NCBI GenBank assembly: GCA_964346275.1 | Contig: CAYFUR010000061.1 | Location: 1-21,338 of the forward strand | Origin: CAYFUR01 sp964346275 | GTDB taxonomy: Bacteria; Sumerlaeota; Sumerlaeia; SLMS01 | Length of the DNA: 21,338 nucleotides | Direction: 5' to 3' | In this document: positions 1 to 7,140 of the stretch, in pieces | How positions within the stretch are numbered: the first letter of the stretch is position 1 | Layout: every line of letters starts with the position of its first letter | Translations under genes and position numbers: made by a program | The notes under the pieces: model-generated | The model's database searches: none | Seen by the model: only the letters and a program-made list of their open reading frames with translations | What the model was told of the DNA's origin: nothing

Positions 1-134
1 GGCGCGGGAAAGGCGGAGGCGGCCCATTCGGCCTTGTCCTCGAAGCGCTCGTTCAGGTCTTCGGGTGTCTTGCAAGAAGAGAGCATGAGGAGAAGGAAAC
101 TTCCCAGAAGAGCGATGAATGAACGATGGGTCAT
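1..134 (-). CDS. Lipoprotein, N-terminal fragment (gene runs off the left edge)
   Basis: Reading the minus strand from 134 gives an open frame to the window edge with 44 complete codons, beginning MTHRSFIALLGSF. The N-terminus is a lipoprotein signal peptide: two basic residues, a hydrophobic stretch, then the lipobox LSSC with Cys at residue 21. A Shine-Dalgarno GGAGGG (minus strand, 140-145) lies 5 nt before the ATG and fixes the start. After the Cys the visible residues are polar and charged (KTPEDLNERFEDKAEW). The protein is therefore probably exported and anchored to a membrane. The rest is outside the window, so its function cannot be named. It lies downstream of the prepilin gene on the same strand with about a 110-bp gap and could be co-transcribed with it. 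Confidence 0.7.
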   Translation of the reverse strand, partial: MTHRSFIALLGSFLLLMLSSCKTPEDLNERFEDKAEWAASAFPA

Positions 135-243
135 ATAATCCCTCCGGCAGTATCTGCTGTTGGGCAACAAGCTGCGGGCCGAAACGAGCCAGGACAGCCC
201 GGCGCCCGGAAAAGAGCGGCCTCAGTGGCAAGATTTCCCCTCG

Positions 244-993
244 CTACTTGTCTCCCTGGGAGATAAAGCGGCCGGCGGGGTTCATGGCCGAGCCTCCGGC
301 GCGAAAGATATTGCCCTGGCTGATGGTGCCGTTGGTTGGATCGTAGACGAAGTCGAGGAACTGGCCGAGATCCTGATCCGATTTGACGATGCGGATTTCC
401 AGATCATCCCCGGGGTAGGTGCCGGCAAAGCCTGATATCCCATCGGGCCCGTTGCTGAAGAGCGACCACCAGTCGGTTTTGACGCCGGGTTCGAGTTTAT
501 AGCCATTGGCTCCATGGGCGACCACGGAGGTGCCTTGTGGAGCGCGGCCGGTGAATCGGAGGAATTCGGACAAAATGACCCCGGTGCGTCCATCGACGGG
601 ATCATTTGCGTGGGAGTTGTATTGAAGGGTGGATTCGGTTGGGTGCTGGCGGCCTCCCCCAACGCTTCGAGGGTGCATGGGATCCTGGAAATTGGCGCTG
701 GAGACATAGGCGACGGGGGTGGACAAGAGCCAGAGGCCAAAGCGCCAGCGATCGTTTGGATCCACCGTCAGGCCAAATCCTGGTGGATAATCATTGTTAT
801 CGATGCGATAGATTTCGACGCCTGTGGCGGTGGTACGCATGTCGCTCTTAACGCGGGAAACTTTTGCCCGTGTTTGCGCCTCGAGAAAATTGGGGACGGC
901 GATGGCCGCGAGAATGGCGATGATCGCGACCACGATGAGCAGTTCGATGAGGGTGAATGCGGTGTTTTTATTGAAGGGGCGTCTTGTTTTCAT
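244..993 (-). CDS. Prepilin-type N-terminal cleavage/methylation protein (type II secretion or type IV pilus-like pseudopilin)
   Basis: The 249-residue product starts MKTRRPFNKNTA and continues with FTLIELLIVVAIIAIL, the class III prepilin signal. Glu is at mature position 5, followed by the hydrophobic N-terminal helix that anchors subunits in the membrane before assembly. Prepilin peptidase would cut before the Phe. The residue before the cut is Ala rather than the usual Gly. The following NFLEAQTRAKVSR segment and the DNNDYPPG motif are typical of the large pseudopilin families of planctomycete-like and candidate-phylum bacteria. The C-terminal part is a globular beta-rich region of unknown partner. 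A longer frame opens at 1143, but the Met at 993 directly precedes the prepilin signal and has an AAAGG-like ribosome site. The Crp/Fnr gene at 1067 is divergent, so the two share a 73-bp promoter region. Confidence 0.93.
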   Translation of the reverse strand: MKTRRPFNKNTAFTLIELLIVVAIIAILAAIAVPNFLEAQTRAKVSRVKSDMRTTATGVEIYRIDNNDYPPGFGLTVDPNDRWRFGLWLLSTPVAYVSSANFQDPMHPRSVGGGRQHPTESTLQYNSHANDPVDGRTGVILSEFLRFTGRAPQGTSVVAHGANGYKLEPGVKTDWWSLFSNGPDGISGFAGTYPGDDLEIRIVKSDQDLGQFLDFVYDPTNGTISQGNIFRAGGSAMNPAGRFISQGDK

Positions 994-1017
994 TCTGAAA
1001 CCTTTCTTTTCGGATGA

Positions 1018-1032
1018 ATCTCCCGTCTCTTG
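1018..1032 (+). repeat. 15-nt motif ATCTCCCGTCTCTTG, copy 1
   Basis: This motif begins 49 nt before the GTG start of the Crp/Fnr gene at 1067. A second copy differing at one base (ATCTCCCGCCTCTTG, 1832-1846) begins 50 nt before the ATG of the next gene at 1882. The near-identical sequence and distance suggest a shared regulatory element, such as an operator or part of a promoter, but this is inference from two copies only. Confidence 0.4.
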
Positions 1033-1066
1033 AGTGTGATCTTGCCTTTTTGCGAGGAGAAGAAAC

Positions 1067-1804
1067 GTGACCAATTTACATCCTTCTTTGGACGAGAAGT
1101 TCTGGCACCTCTGCCAGTGTCCTCTCTTTAAGAATCTGTCCAAAGACGAGTTGAAGGCTCTGAAGAAAGCGGGCGAATTTGTCGATATCTGGCGTCCGGC
1201 AAAGCGCGTTCCGCTTTCATCAGAACCCGGCGTGTATTTGTTGAAAATGGGATATGCGCGGTTGATTTATCTCGACGAGAGCGGAAACGAAGCCACCACC
1301 TTGCTCCTCCGCCCCGGCGATATGTTCGGTTTTTTCGAGGAGAAGGCCTCACTGTTCGCCGTTGAATGCGTAACCGTTACCCCAACGTGTTTTCTGCGGA
1401 TTCCGCTCTCCCGTTTCGAGGCTCTGTTGAGGCGCCACTCCCAGGTCGGGTACACGATCTCGCGTTTGTCTTTCTCCGGGTTGAAGCGCCTGGAATCAAA
1501 GCTGGCGGAGGCGATGCTCTATCCCGTGGAAGTGCGCGTGTGCAGGGTGCTCCTGGACATATTGCGGCAGGATGAGGAAGAGAACGGCGATGAAGCAAGC
1601 GAGAGGGGGCGTCTTCCTCTTCCCCTGAGTGCCGCGGAACTGGGCAGGCTTTCCGGGACGAGCCGGGAGTTTGCGAGCCGCCAGTTGCAGGCGCTGGAAG
1701 ATCAGGGGTTGATCGAAAGATCTGGAAAGCGGGTTCGGCTGATCGATCTCCAGGAGTTGCGCAGGCGGGCGCGGCTCGAGCAACAGAATGGGACAGCCGT
1801 TTAG
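1067..1804 (+). CDS. Crp/Fnr family transcriptional regulator
   Basis: The 245-residue product has the Crp/Fnr layout. A cyclic-nucleotide-binding-type beta-barrel covers roughly residues 20-125, including the RPGDMFG turn at 82-88. A dimerisation helix lies around 126-165. A winged helix-turn-helix at about 186-215 contains GTSREFASRQLQALEDQGLI, close to the CRP recognition helix. The start is GTG at 1067, preceded by GAGGAGAAG about 5 nt upstream. It has Cys at 16, 18, 101, 108 and 159, but the spacing does not match the Fnr iron-sulfur cluster pattern, and the canonical cAMP-contact residues are not evident, so the effector is unknown. It is divergent from the prepilin gene and 77 bp upstream of an alpha/beta hydrolase on the same strand. 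It shares the Cys-Pro-Leu-Phe (CPLF) N-terminal motif with the second Crp/Fnr protein at 3809. Confidence 0.9.
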   Translation: MTNLHPSLDEKFWHLCQCPLFKNLSKDELKALKKAGEFVDIWRPAKRVPLSSEPGVYLLKMGYARLIYLDESGNEATTLLLRPGDMFGFFEEKASLFAVECVTVTPTCFLRIPLSRFEALLRRHSQVGYTISRLSFSGLKRLESKLAEAMLYPVEVRVCRVLLDILRQDEEENGDEASERGRLPLPLSAAELGRLSGTSREFASRQLQALEDQGLIERSGKRVRLIDLQELRRRARLEQQNGTAV

Positions 1805-1831
1805 AATCGGGTAAATTGTTCACCGCGCCGG

Positions 1832-1846
1832 ATCTCCCGCCTCTTG
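1832..1846 (+). repeat. 15-nt motif ATCTCCCGCCTCTTG, copy 2
   Basis: This is the second copy of the motif described at 1018-1032. It matches 14 of 15 bases and begins 50 nt before the start codon of the alpha/beta hydrolase gene. If it is a regulator-binding site, the Crp/Fnr gene just upstream, which carries the first copy, would be the obvious candidate. Confidence 0.4.
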
Positions 1847-1881
1847 GATTCTCGGGATCAAAAAGGAAATGAATTCAGCCT

Positions 1882-2646
1882 ATGAGCACACGGACGGAAC
1901 CAGTCACTTTTTTGGGAAGTCTCGGGGAGAAGCTTTCCGCGGAACTCGAGTTGCCGGAGGATGAAGCGCCGCGGGGGATCGCGGTCTTTGCGCATTGCTT
2001 CACATGCTCGAAGAATCTCAAAGTCGTTAAGCACATCAGCGAAGAACTCGCTTCTTTTGGAATTGGTGTTTTCCGATTCGATTTCACCGGACTTGGATCA
2101 AGCGGGGGTGAATTTCAAGAGACCTCCTTTTCTTCGAATATCGGAGATGTGGTCGCCGCTTCCGATTGGGTCGCCGAGAATTACGAGGCTCCCTCTCTGT
2201 TGATCGGGCATTCTCTCGGGGGGTCTGCCGTCGTGAGGGCGGCACGTCGAATCAAGAGTGTGCGAGCCGTGGCGACTCTTGGAGCGCCATTCGATCCAGA
2301 GCATGTTGCGTTATTATTTCGGGAGGCGGAGTCGGAAATCCGGGAACGAGGAGAAGCGACCGTTTCCATTGGAGGGCGGCCTTTCCGGATTGGACGAGAC
2401 TTTCTGGAGGATCTTACCTCGCATTCACTGGAGGAAGATCTCCGGCAGCTTGGCCGTGCCTTGCTGGTTTTACACAGCCCGGTGGACTCCGTTGTTTCAA
2501 TTGATAACGCGGCTCGGATTTTTCAGGCAGCGAAGCACCCGAAGAGCTTCCTCTCTCTGGATCAAGCGGACCACCTGCTGATGAAGAAGGAGGATTCCCG
2601 ATTCGCGGCCCGGATGATTGGGGTCTGGGCGGATCGCTATATCTAA
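1882..2646 (+). CDS. Alpha/beta hydrolase (OsmC-associated type, stand-alone)
   Basis: The 254-residue product is an alpha/beta hydrolase. The nucleophile elbow GHSLGG places Ser at 111. Asp202 (HSPVD) and His231 (QADHLL) complete a plausible triad, and FDFTGLGSSGG (67-76) is the oxyanion-side loop region. The N-terminal FAHCFTCSKNLK segment is characteristic of hydrolases that are usually fused to a C-terminal OsmC redox domain in proteins of about 400 residues. Here the reading frame stops after the hydrolase half, and the DNA that follows belongs to an opposite-strand gene. The substrate is unknown; an ester or thioester is likely for the fold. The ribosome site is weak (AAGGAAA about 14 nt upstream). 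Its stop overlaps the stop of the convergent reductase gene by 4 bp. Confidence 0.88.
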   Translation: MSTRTEPVTFLGSLGEKLSAELELPEDEAPRGIAVFAHCFTCSKNLKVVKHISEELASFGIGVFRFDFTGLGSSGGEFQETSFSSNIGDVVAASDWVAENYEAPSLLIGHSLGGSAVVRAARRIKSVRAVATLGAPFDPEHVALLFREAESEIRERGEATVSIGGRPFRIGRDFLEDLTSHSLEEDLRQLGRALLVLHSPVDSVVSIDNAARIFQAAKHPKSFLSLDQADHLLMKKEDSRFAARMIGVWADRYI

Positions 2647-3386
2647 CGGTATTCGGGATTGGGATGGTCGAAGCGGCAGCCCGCTTCCCACTGGGCCCGC
2701 TGGTTTCCATGGGCGGGAATGCCCCCGGCATTTTTCAACATAAGCGCGAGATGCATCAGGTTCCAGGTCATAAACGTTGTGTTTCGCTGGGTGAAATCAT
2801 TCTGGGGGCCACCGGATCCTTCGTCGAGATAGGAAGGGCCCGGCCCCGCCTCGCCAATCCAGCCTGCATCCGCCTGGGGCGGAATTGTATAGCCAAGATG
2901 CTGGAGCGAATAGAAGACGTTCATGGCAATATGTTTGACACCATCCTCGTTGCCCGTGACGAGGCATCCTCCGACACGGCCATAGTATGAGTATTGTCCC
3001 TTGGGATTCAGTTCGCCAGAGCTTGAGTAAAGCCTTTCGATGACCCGGGTGCAGACCGAGGATTTTTCGCCTAGCCAAATCGGAGTTCCCAAGACCAGAA
3101 TGTCCGCCTCCATCACTGCCTTGTGGAGGACGGGCCATTCATCCTCCTCCCATCCGTGTTCCCGCATATCAGGATAAACGCCGGCAGCAAGGTTGTAATC
3201 CACGGGACGGAATTGGTTCACGGTGATGCCGTTTTTCTCCATGATGGCACGAGATACGTCGATCAGGCCGGCTGTGTGAGAGAGTTCCGGGCTTTTTTTC
3301 AACGTGCAATTGAGAAAGACGGCCTTCAAGGGCGTGAAGTCGAAGTCGTGCTCGCTGCAAAGTTTCATTTGTTTTTCGTTCAGCAT
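2643..3386 (-). CDS. Flavodoxin-fold NAD(P)H-dependent FMN reductase family protein
   Basis: The 247-residue product follows the flavodoxin/NADPH-dependent FMN reductase pattern. Beta strand 1 and the phosphate-loop region are near KAVFLNCTLKKSPELSHT (21-38). The FMN-binding loop is TPIWLGEKSS (101-110), and a second flavin loop is at VTGNEDG (143-149). It is probably a soluble flavoprotein that transfers electrons from NAD(P)H to a quinone, flavin or nitro compound; the exact substrate cannot be read from sequence. An AAGGA ribosome site lies 7 to 8 nt before the ATG at 3386. It starts 2 nt after the stop of the upstream NrtS-like gene, so the two form an operon. This context may link it to redox or nitrogen-oxide metabolism, which is inference. 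Confidence 0.85.
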   Translation of the reverse strand: MLNEKQMKLCSEHDFDFTPLKAVFLNCTLKKSPELSHTAGLIDVSRAIMEKNGITVNQFRPVDYNLAAGVYPDMREHGWEEDEWPVLHKAVMEADILVLGTPIWLGEKSSVCTRVIERLYSSSGELNPKGQYSYYGRVGGCLVTGNEDGVKHIAMNVFYSLQHLGYTIPPQADAGWIGEAGPGPSYLDEGSGGPQNDFTQRNTTFMTWNLMHLALMLKNAGGIPAHGNQRAQWEAGCRFDHPNPEYR

Positions 3387-3388
3387 TC

Positions 3389-3646
3389 TCAGTCCTTGGA
3401 TTGGGAGGTTTTTGTGTTTTTCGGTCCAGATTCATCGCGCATGGTTTCGACCGCGGCATAGGTGGTGACACCGTATGGAACCAGGTAAGTCAATGCGATC
3501 TTCAGGAGCTGAAGAGTTCCAATGGTTCCAAGTAAGAACGCGTCGCCATGATTGATCAAGACGAGAAGGGTGCCGACGACAAGGGACACCTTCAGCGATT
3601 GATGCACCACCCGGGGCTGTCGCGCGAGATGAAGCCATTGCTTCAC
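3389..3646 (-). CDS. nrtS: Small nitrate/nitrite transporter, NrtS-like
   Basis: The product is 85 residues from the GTG at 3646. An in-frame ATG exists at 3688, but it has no ribosome site. The GTG is preceded by GGAAGGAG about 7 nt upstream and gives a protein beginning directly at the conserved MKQWLHLARQPRVVHQSLK start. Two membrane segments are visible, about 17-32 (LKVSLVVGTLLVLINHGDA) and 46-66 (LLKIALTYLVPYGVTTYAAV). The INHGDA and TYLVPYGVTTYAAV motifs match NrtS, a two-helix protein reported to transport nitrate/nitrite in cyanobacteria and proteobacteria. It is the first gene of a two-gene operon with the flavodoxin-fold reductase, and is divergent from a Crp/Fnr regulator. The charged C-terminal tail is probably cytoplasmic. 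Confidence 0.78.
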   Translation of the reverse strand: MKQWLHLARQPRVVHQSLKVSLVVGTLLVLINHGDAFLLGTIGTLQLLKIALTYLVPYGVTTYAAVETMRDESGPKNTKTSQSKD

Positions 3647-3767
3647 ACGGCCACTCCTTCCGCCGTATCTGACTCCCCCCTTGCTCATCAGCCGGAAATG
3701 GCCCGGGGGGCGAAGGCCTTGCGGCTGAGGTTGCGCTACGAAGTCTCATGAAGTAGTTATTATTGTA

Positions 3768-3782
3768 TGTGAATTATTTACA
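3768..3782. promoter_or_regulatory. Candidate operator: near-palindrome TGTGAATTATTTACA
   Basis: The 15-bp sequence has arms TGTGAAT and ATTTACA around a single central base, with one mismatch per arm. It lies in an AT-rich patch in the divergent region between the NrtS operon and the Crp/Fnr gene that starts at 3809, 27 nt ahead of that start. TGTGA-type half-sites are the class recognised by Crp/Fnr proteins, although the usual spacing is 14 to 16 with an even centre. Autoregulation plus control of the nrtS operon is the natural hypothesis. Part of it could equally be a promoter element. Confidence 0.4.
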
Positions 3783-3808
3783 CGCTGAGAGATACCTGAG
3801 AGACAAAA

Positions 3809-4513
3809 GTGGACCTTTCCAACCAAGATAAGCCTCAGCATCTCAAAGATTGCCCCCTCTTTGTGACCTCGTCCGAGGATGAAGTGCAGGCCATAGAGAG
3901 CTCGGCTGAGATGTATGAGTTGGGCAAGAATCAGGACGTACCGGCGCCGCCGGGGGACGAGCCATCCCTCTATGTTGTTAAGAATGGGCATGCGCAGCTC
4001 ACCTACACCGATGCCGAAGGAAATGAAGCGGTTGTGATCCTTTTGGGGCCCGGAGACGTGTTCGGGAGTCTGGATCCCGCGAGCCAGGGGTTTACCGAGC
4101 ATTGCCGCACGATCAGCGAGGCATGCGTTTTCAGAATCAGCAGGCAGAACTTCGACTGGCTGCTGCAGAGGTACCCCCAGCTTGCGTTCCGACTGACCAG
4201 GTTTTCGCTGAATCGGATCAATCGACTTCAGGCGAGGCTGGCTGATTTCATGATCAGAAAGGCGGATGAACGCCTTGCTCTGGCCCTTTTGGATCTCAAC
4301 CAGCAAGTGGGAAGAGAAGAGGCCGATGGAAGGCGCAAGCTGTCTCTGCCGCTGACCCATGGCGACCTGGGGAAGTTGATTGGGACATCCCGGGAAATGG
4401 TGACGATTCTTTTCACCAAGTTCCGGGAGGCGGGTTTGATCAGCACGGAGAAGGGATGGATCTATTTGAGGGATCTGGAGAATCTCAAGAAGCTTGCGTC
4501 GCGCCAGGAGTGA
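3809..4513 (+). CDS. Crp/Fnr family transcriptional regulator (second copy)
   Basis: The 234-residue product has an N-terminal cyclic-nucleotide-binding-type barrel (about 18-125, with GPGDVFGSL at 80-88), a long dimer helix, and a winged helix-turn-helix at about 182-210. The recognition helix region is GTSREMVTILFTKFREAGLI. The start is GTG at 3809 with only a weak purine-rich region upstream. It lacks the Fnr cysteine cluster (Cys at 15, 99 and 106 only), so oxygen sensing through iron-sulfur is unlikely. Sequence resemblance to the Crp/Fnr protein at 1067 is moderate (shared CPLF start, similar hinge, similar length), suggesting related but separately evolved regulators. Its divergent neighbour is the NrtS-like nitrate/nitrite transporter, so a nitrogen-oxide-responsive NnrR/DNR-like role is plausible but unproven. 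Confidence 0.9.
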   Translation: MDLSNQDKPQHLKDCPLFVTSSEDEVQAIESSAEMYELGKNQDVPAPPGDEPSLYVVKNGHAQLTYTDAEGNEAVVILLGPGDVFGSLDPASQGFTEHCRTISEACVFRISRQNFDWLLQRYPQLAFRLTRFSLNRINRLQARLADFMIRKADERLALALLDLNQQVGREEADGRRKLSLPLTHGDLGKLIGTSREMVTILFTKFREAGLISTEKGWIYLRDLENLKKLASRQE

Positions 4514-4536
4514 CAATCTCGCGGGCGCGGCTTTGC

Positions 4537-5484
4537 TTAAGAAAACCTGGCCTTGCGGGCGTCGATTTCGGCGCCCGTTTGTTCGGTGAGGCGTCTATAC
4601 AGGTGCGGTTTTCTGCCGCGCATCCAGCGCCGCCCGGTGCAGTTCTCGAGGAGCGCCAGGTCCAAGTCCGCCACGACCATCTCGCCGCGAGCCTTCCACG
4701 TTTCCGCCATAATGCGCCCATAGCAGTCGAGTATCATGGCGTTGCCGGTGCGCACTTCGTCGCCGTCCAGGCCGACGCCATTGCTGAAGAGCAGGAACAT
4801 TCCATTATCGTGGGCCCGGGAAGGGAGCCAGCGCATGAGCCAGCCACGCCCTTTCGGTCCTTTGAATTCTTCTTCGATGGCTTCTGGATTGGTGCCGCGG
4901 TTGTGCCAGAGTTCGGGATCGATGGGCCCCATGGCATGGGGGCTTTTTGATCGCACGCCGCCGGTCTGGTGGGGAGCGAGGAGGATATCCGCTCCCATGA
5001 GCGCCGTGGCCCGGGCATTCTCGACGAGATTGTTGTCGTAGCAGGTCAGAATCCCGAGTCGGCACCCGAGCGAGGAATCGAATACGGTATATGCGCTGCC
5101 GCTTTCCATGTGCTGGCTGATGAAGCAGTGGATTTTCCGGTGTTTGTGAATCGCGTTCCCCTTGTCGGAAACAACATAGGTATTAAAGAGGCGGCCTTCC
5201 CCGTCCTGTTCGACGAGTCCGGCGCCCAAAACGAGATCGTATTTCCTGGCGAGAAGCTGAATCGCTTCCGCGCCGGGGCCGCCGGGCACGGGTTCGGCGA
5301 GTTTACTGATTTCCTCGCGGCTCAGATTCCGCACGTGCCAGTAGCCGGTGATGCACATCTCGGGAAAGCAGATCAGTTGCACTTTCCGCGTGGCGGCCCG
5401 GGCACAGAATTCCTCGATGCGCCCCAGGTTGTCTTCCTTGCCGCCCGGTTTGTGCTGAAACTGGATGGATGCTGCTCGGATCAT
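4537..5484 (-). CDS. Carbon-nitrogen hydrolase (nitrilase superfamily) amidase
   Basis: The 315-residue product carries the Glu-Lys-Cys triad of the nitrilase superfamily: Glu42 in CFPEMCITGY, Lys117 in HKHRKIHCF, and Cys148 in GILTCYDNNL. The family hydrolyses amides, nitriles or N-carbamoyl groups in the cytoplasm, and there is no signal peptide. Compared with typical 260-300-residue members, it has an insert of about 40 residues (roughly 180-220, rich in Pro, Gly and Trp) after the Cys strand, which would lie near the active-site entrance. A GAGAGG ribosome site lies about 7 nt before the ATG. It is divergent from a PutP-type symporter at 5638, so imported solute and hydrolase may belong together. 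N-carbamoyl amino acid or ureido amide cleavage would suit the yge-type genes further right, but the substrate is inference. Confidence 0.9.
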   Translation of the reverse strand: MIRAASIQFQHKPGGKEDNLGRIEEFCARAATRKVQLICFPEMCITGYWHVRNLSREEISKLAEPVPGGPGAEAIQLLARKYDLVLGAGLVEQDGEGRLFNTYVVSDKGNAIHKHRKIHCFISQHMESGSAYTVFDSSLGCRLGILTCYDNNLVENARATALMGADILLAPHQTGGVRSKSPHAMGPIDPELWHNRGTNPEAIEEEFKGPKGRGWLMRWLPSRAHDNGMFLLFSNGVGLDGDEVRTGNAMILDCYGRIMAETWKARGEMVVADLDLALLENCTGRRWMRGRKPHLYRRLTEQTGAEIDARKARFS

Positions 5485-5637
5485 GTTTCGCCTCTCTATC
5501 AGTTACCTGCGGGGCGCCTGGCCTTCTTCCGCGCAGGAAAAGGGCCGTTTTGGGCGACATCACCATGGACAGACCGGATTGTTTTTGCCACAGGTGGAGG
5601 TCAGTCGAAAGAGCGATTTCTATCCAGGAGGCGCCGG

Positions 5638-7140
5638 ATGGACGTCAATACGACGATTGTCTTAGTATCCTTCTCGATCTACACCGCCATTATTATTGGC
5701 GTGGGGCTTTATTCCAATCGCTATGCGCGGCGTAGCGATGAGGATTATTTTCTCGCGGGGCGTTCGCTGAACAAGTGGCTGGCGGGGCTTTCCGCTTCCG
5801 CGTCCAGCGAAAGCGGCTGGGTCACGCTGGGGCTTGTTGGCTGGGCGTTTACCGAGGGGGTGAAGGCATACTGGATTCTTCCCGGCTGCTTGCTTGGATT
5901 TATTTTCAACTGGTTTGTTATCGCGCGGCGCATGCGGCGGCGGGCCCGGGACGTGGACGCCGTTACGGTGCCGGATTTTTTCGCGTTCCATTTCCGAGAG
6001 CGCTATCCGATCATCCGCAGCCTGGCCGTGCTTGTTATTCTGGTGGCCATGTTTCTTTACGTCGCGGCCCAGTTTGCCGCGGCGGGCAAGGCCGTGGCCG
6101 CGACGTTTGATGTGGACTATCGCGTGGGGGTTCTGCTGGGCGGCGTGATCGTGTTGATCTATACGGTGTCGGGCGGTTTTCGCGCCGTTTGCTGGACGGA
6201 TTTTCTCCAGGCGCTGCTCATGGTTTTGACGCTTGTGGTTTTTCCGCTTTATCTGATTTTCACCGCGGGCGGCTACGGTTTCATTGCGGAATCGTTCCGC
6301 CAGGGAGCGGATACCCAGAACCTTTTGGTTTTTATACCGGAGGTTGGCGGCATCGCCTTTATCGGCTTTTTACTCGGCGCGGGTGCGCTGGGCATTAATT
6401 TCGGTTATCCGGGGCAGCCCCACGTGCTGGTGCGTTTCATGGCTCTGCGCGACGACAGCGAAGCCGTTGGCGGCGGTATCATCGCAGTGATCTGGGGGGC
6501 GATGGTCTACTGGGGCGCGGTGACCGTGGGGCTTTTCGCCCGGGCTTTCACGATCCAGGGGGATACCTGGGCCAGGCCCATGACGGAGAATCCGGATATA
6601 TACGGCGAGCTGGGACTGGTCCTGGCGGCGATGAATCTCCTGCCGGCCATTCTGTCCGGCCTTGTGCTGGCGGCGATTCTGGCGGCGATTTGTTCCACGG
6701 CGGACAGCCAGCTTCTCGTCGCGGCGAGCGCCGGGGCCAACGATCTTTATTCGCGCCTGGTGCAGAGCGCCCGTGGCAAGTCGCACATGCTGGTGAACCG
6801 GCTGGTCGTTTTCGTGCTCGGCCTGGGTGCGATGCTGGCGGTTTTGAACCAGGAGGTCCGCGTCTATAAATTCGTTCTGACGTATGGATGGGCGATTCTT
6901 GGTGCGGCGTTCGGGCCCCAGATTGTCCTGACGCTCTGGTGGAAGCGGGCGACCTATGCGGGGAGTGTGGCGGGCATGGCAACGGGCTTTCTCGCGGCCA
7001 TTCTCTGGAAGCAGCTTTACAATGCGGATGAGACAGGCATCGAGATATACAATCTCCCGATCGCGTTTGTCCTCGCGCTGGCCGTGAATGTGGTGGTGAG
7101 TCTTTTGACAGCCGGCACGCCGGAGGCGGGAGAGGCCTAG
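5638..7140 (+). CDS. Sodium/solute symporter, PutP-like (SSS family)
   Basis: The 500-residue product is an integral inner-membrane protein of the sodium:solute symporter family with about 13 hydrophobic helices. Diagnostic segments are DEDYFLAGRSLNKWLAGLSA (35-54), the unwound first core helix SASASSESGWVTLGL, and the sodium-site helix CSTADSQLLVAASA with Ser353-Thr354, equivalent to Ser340-Thr341 of PutP. An open frame extends 5' to 4969, but it is antisense to the nitrilase gene. The ATG at 5638 has a perfect AGGAGG 6 nt upstream. The best family resemblance is to proline-type PutP carriers, though the substrate cannot be fixed. It is divergent from the nitrilase gene, and its stop overlaps the stop of the convergent kinase-like gene by 4 bp (CTAG). 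Confidence 0.93.
   Translation: MDVNTTIVLVSFSIYTAIIIGVGLYSNRYARRSDEDYFLAGRSLNKWLAGLSASASSESGWVTLGLVGWAFTEGVKAYWILPGCLLGFIFNWFVIARRMRRRARDVDAVTVPDFFAFHFRERYPIIRSLAVLVILVAMFLYVAAQFAAAGKAVAATFDVDYRVGVLLGGVIVLIYTVSGGFRAVCWTDFLQALLMVLTLVVFPLYLIFTAGGYGFIAESFRQGADTQNLLVFIPEVGGIAFIGFLLGAGALGINFGYPGQPHVLVRFMALRDDSEAVGGGIIAVIWGAMVYWGAVTVGLFARAFTIQGDTWARPMTENPDIYGELGLVLAAMNLLPAILSGLVLAAILAAICSTADSQLLVAASAGANDLYSRLVQSARGKSHMLVNRLVVFVLGLGAMLAVLNQEVRVYKFVLTYGWAILGAAFGPQIVLTLWWKRATYAGSVAGMATGFLAAILWKQLYNADETGIEIYNLPIAFVLALAVNVVVSLLTAGTPEAGEA

Noticed and set aside
3746..4516. 256-residue minus-strand open frame antisense to the second Crp/Fnr gene
   Set aside because: The plus-strand frame is a full Crp/Fnr protein; the minus frame has no family features.
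5505..5545. Possible hairpin with CCTGCG and CGCAGG arms between the nitrilase and symporter genes
   Set aside because: The 6-bp arms have a loop of more than 20 nt and no T-tract or conserved context, which is compatible with chance in GC-rich DNA.
4969..5637. 5' extension of the PutP-like symporter by 223 residues
   Set aside because: This part is antisense to the nitrilase gene and hydrophilic. A perfect AGGAGG before the ATG at 5638 fixes the start there.
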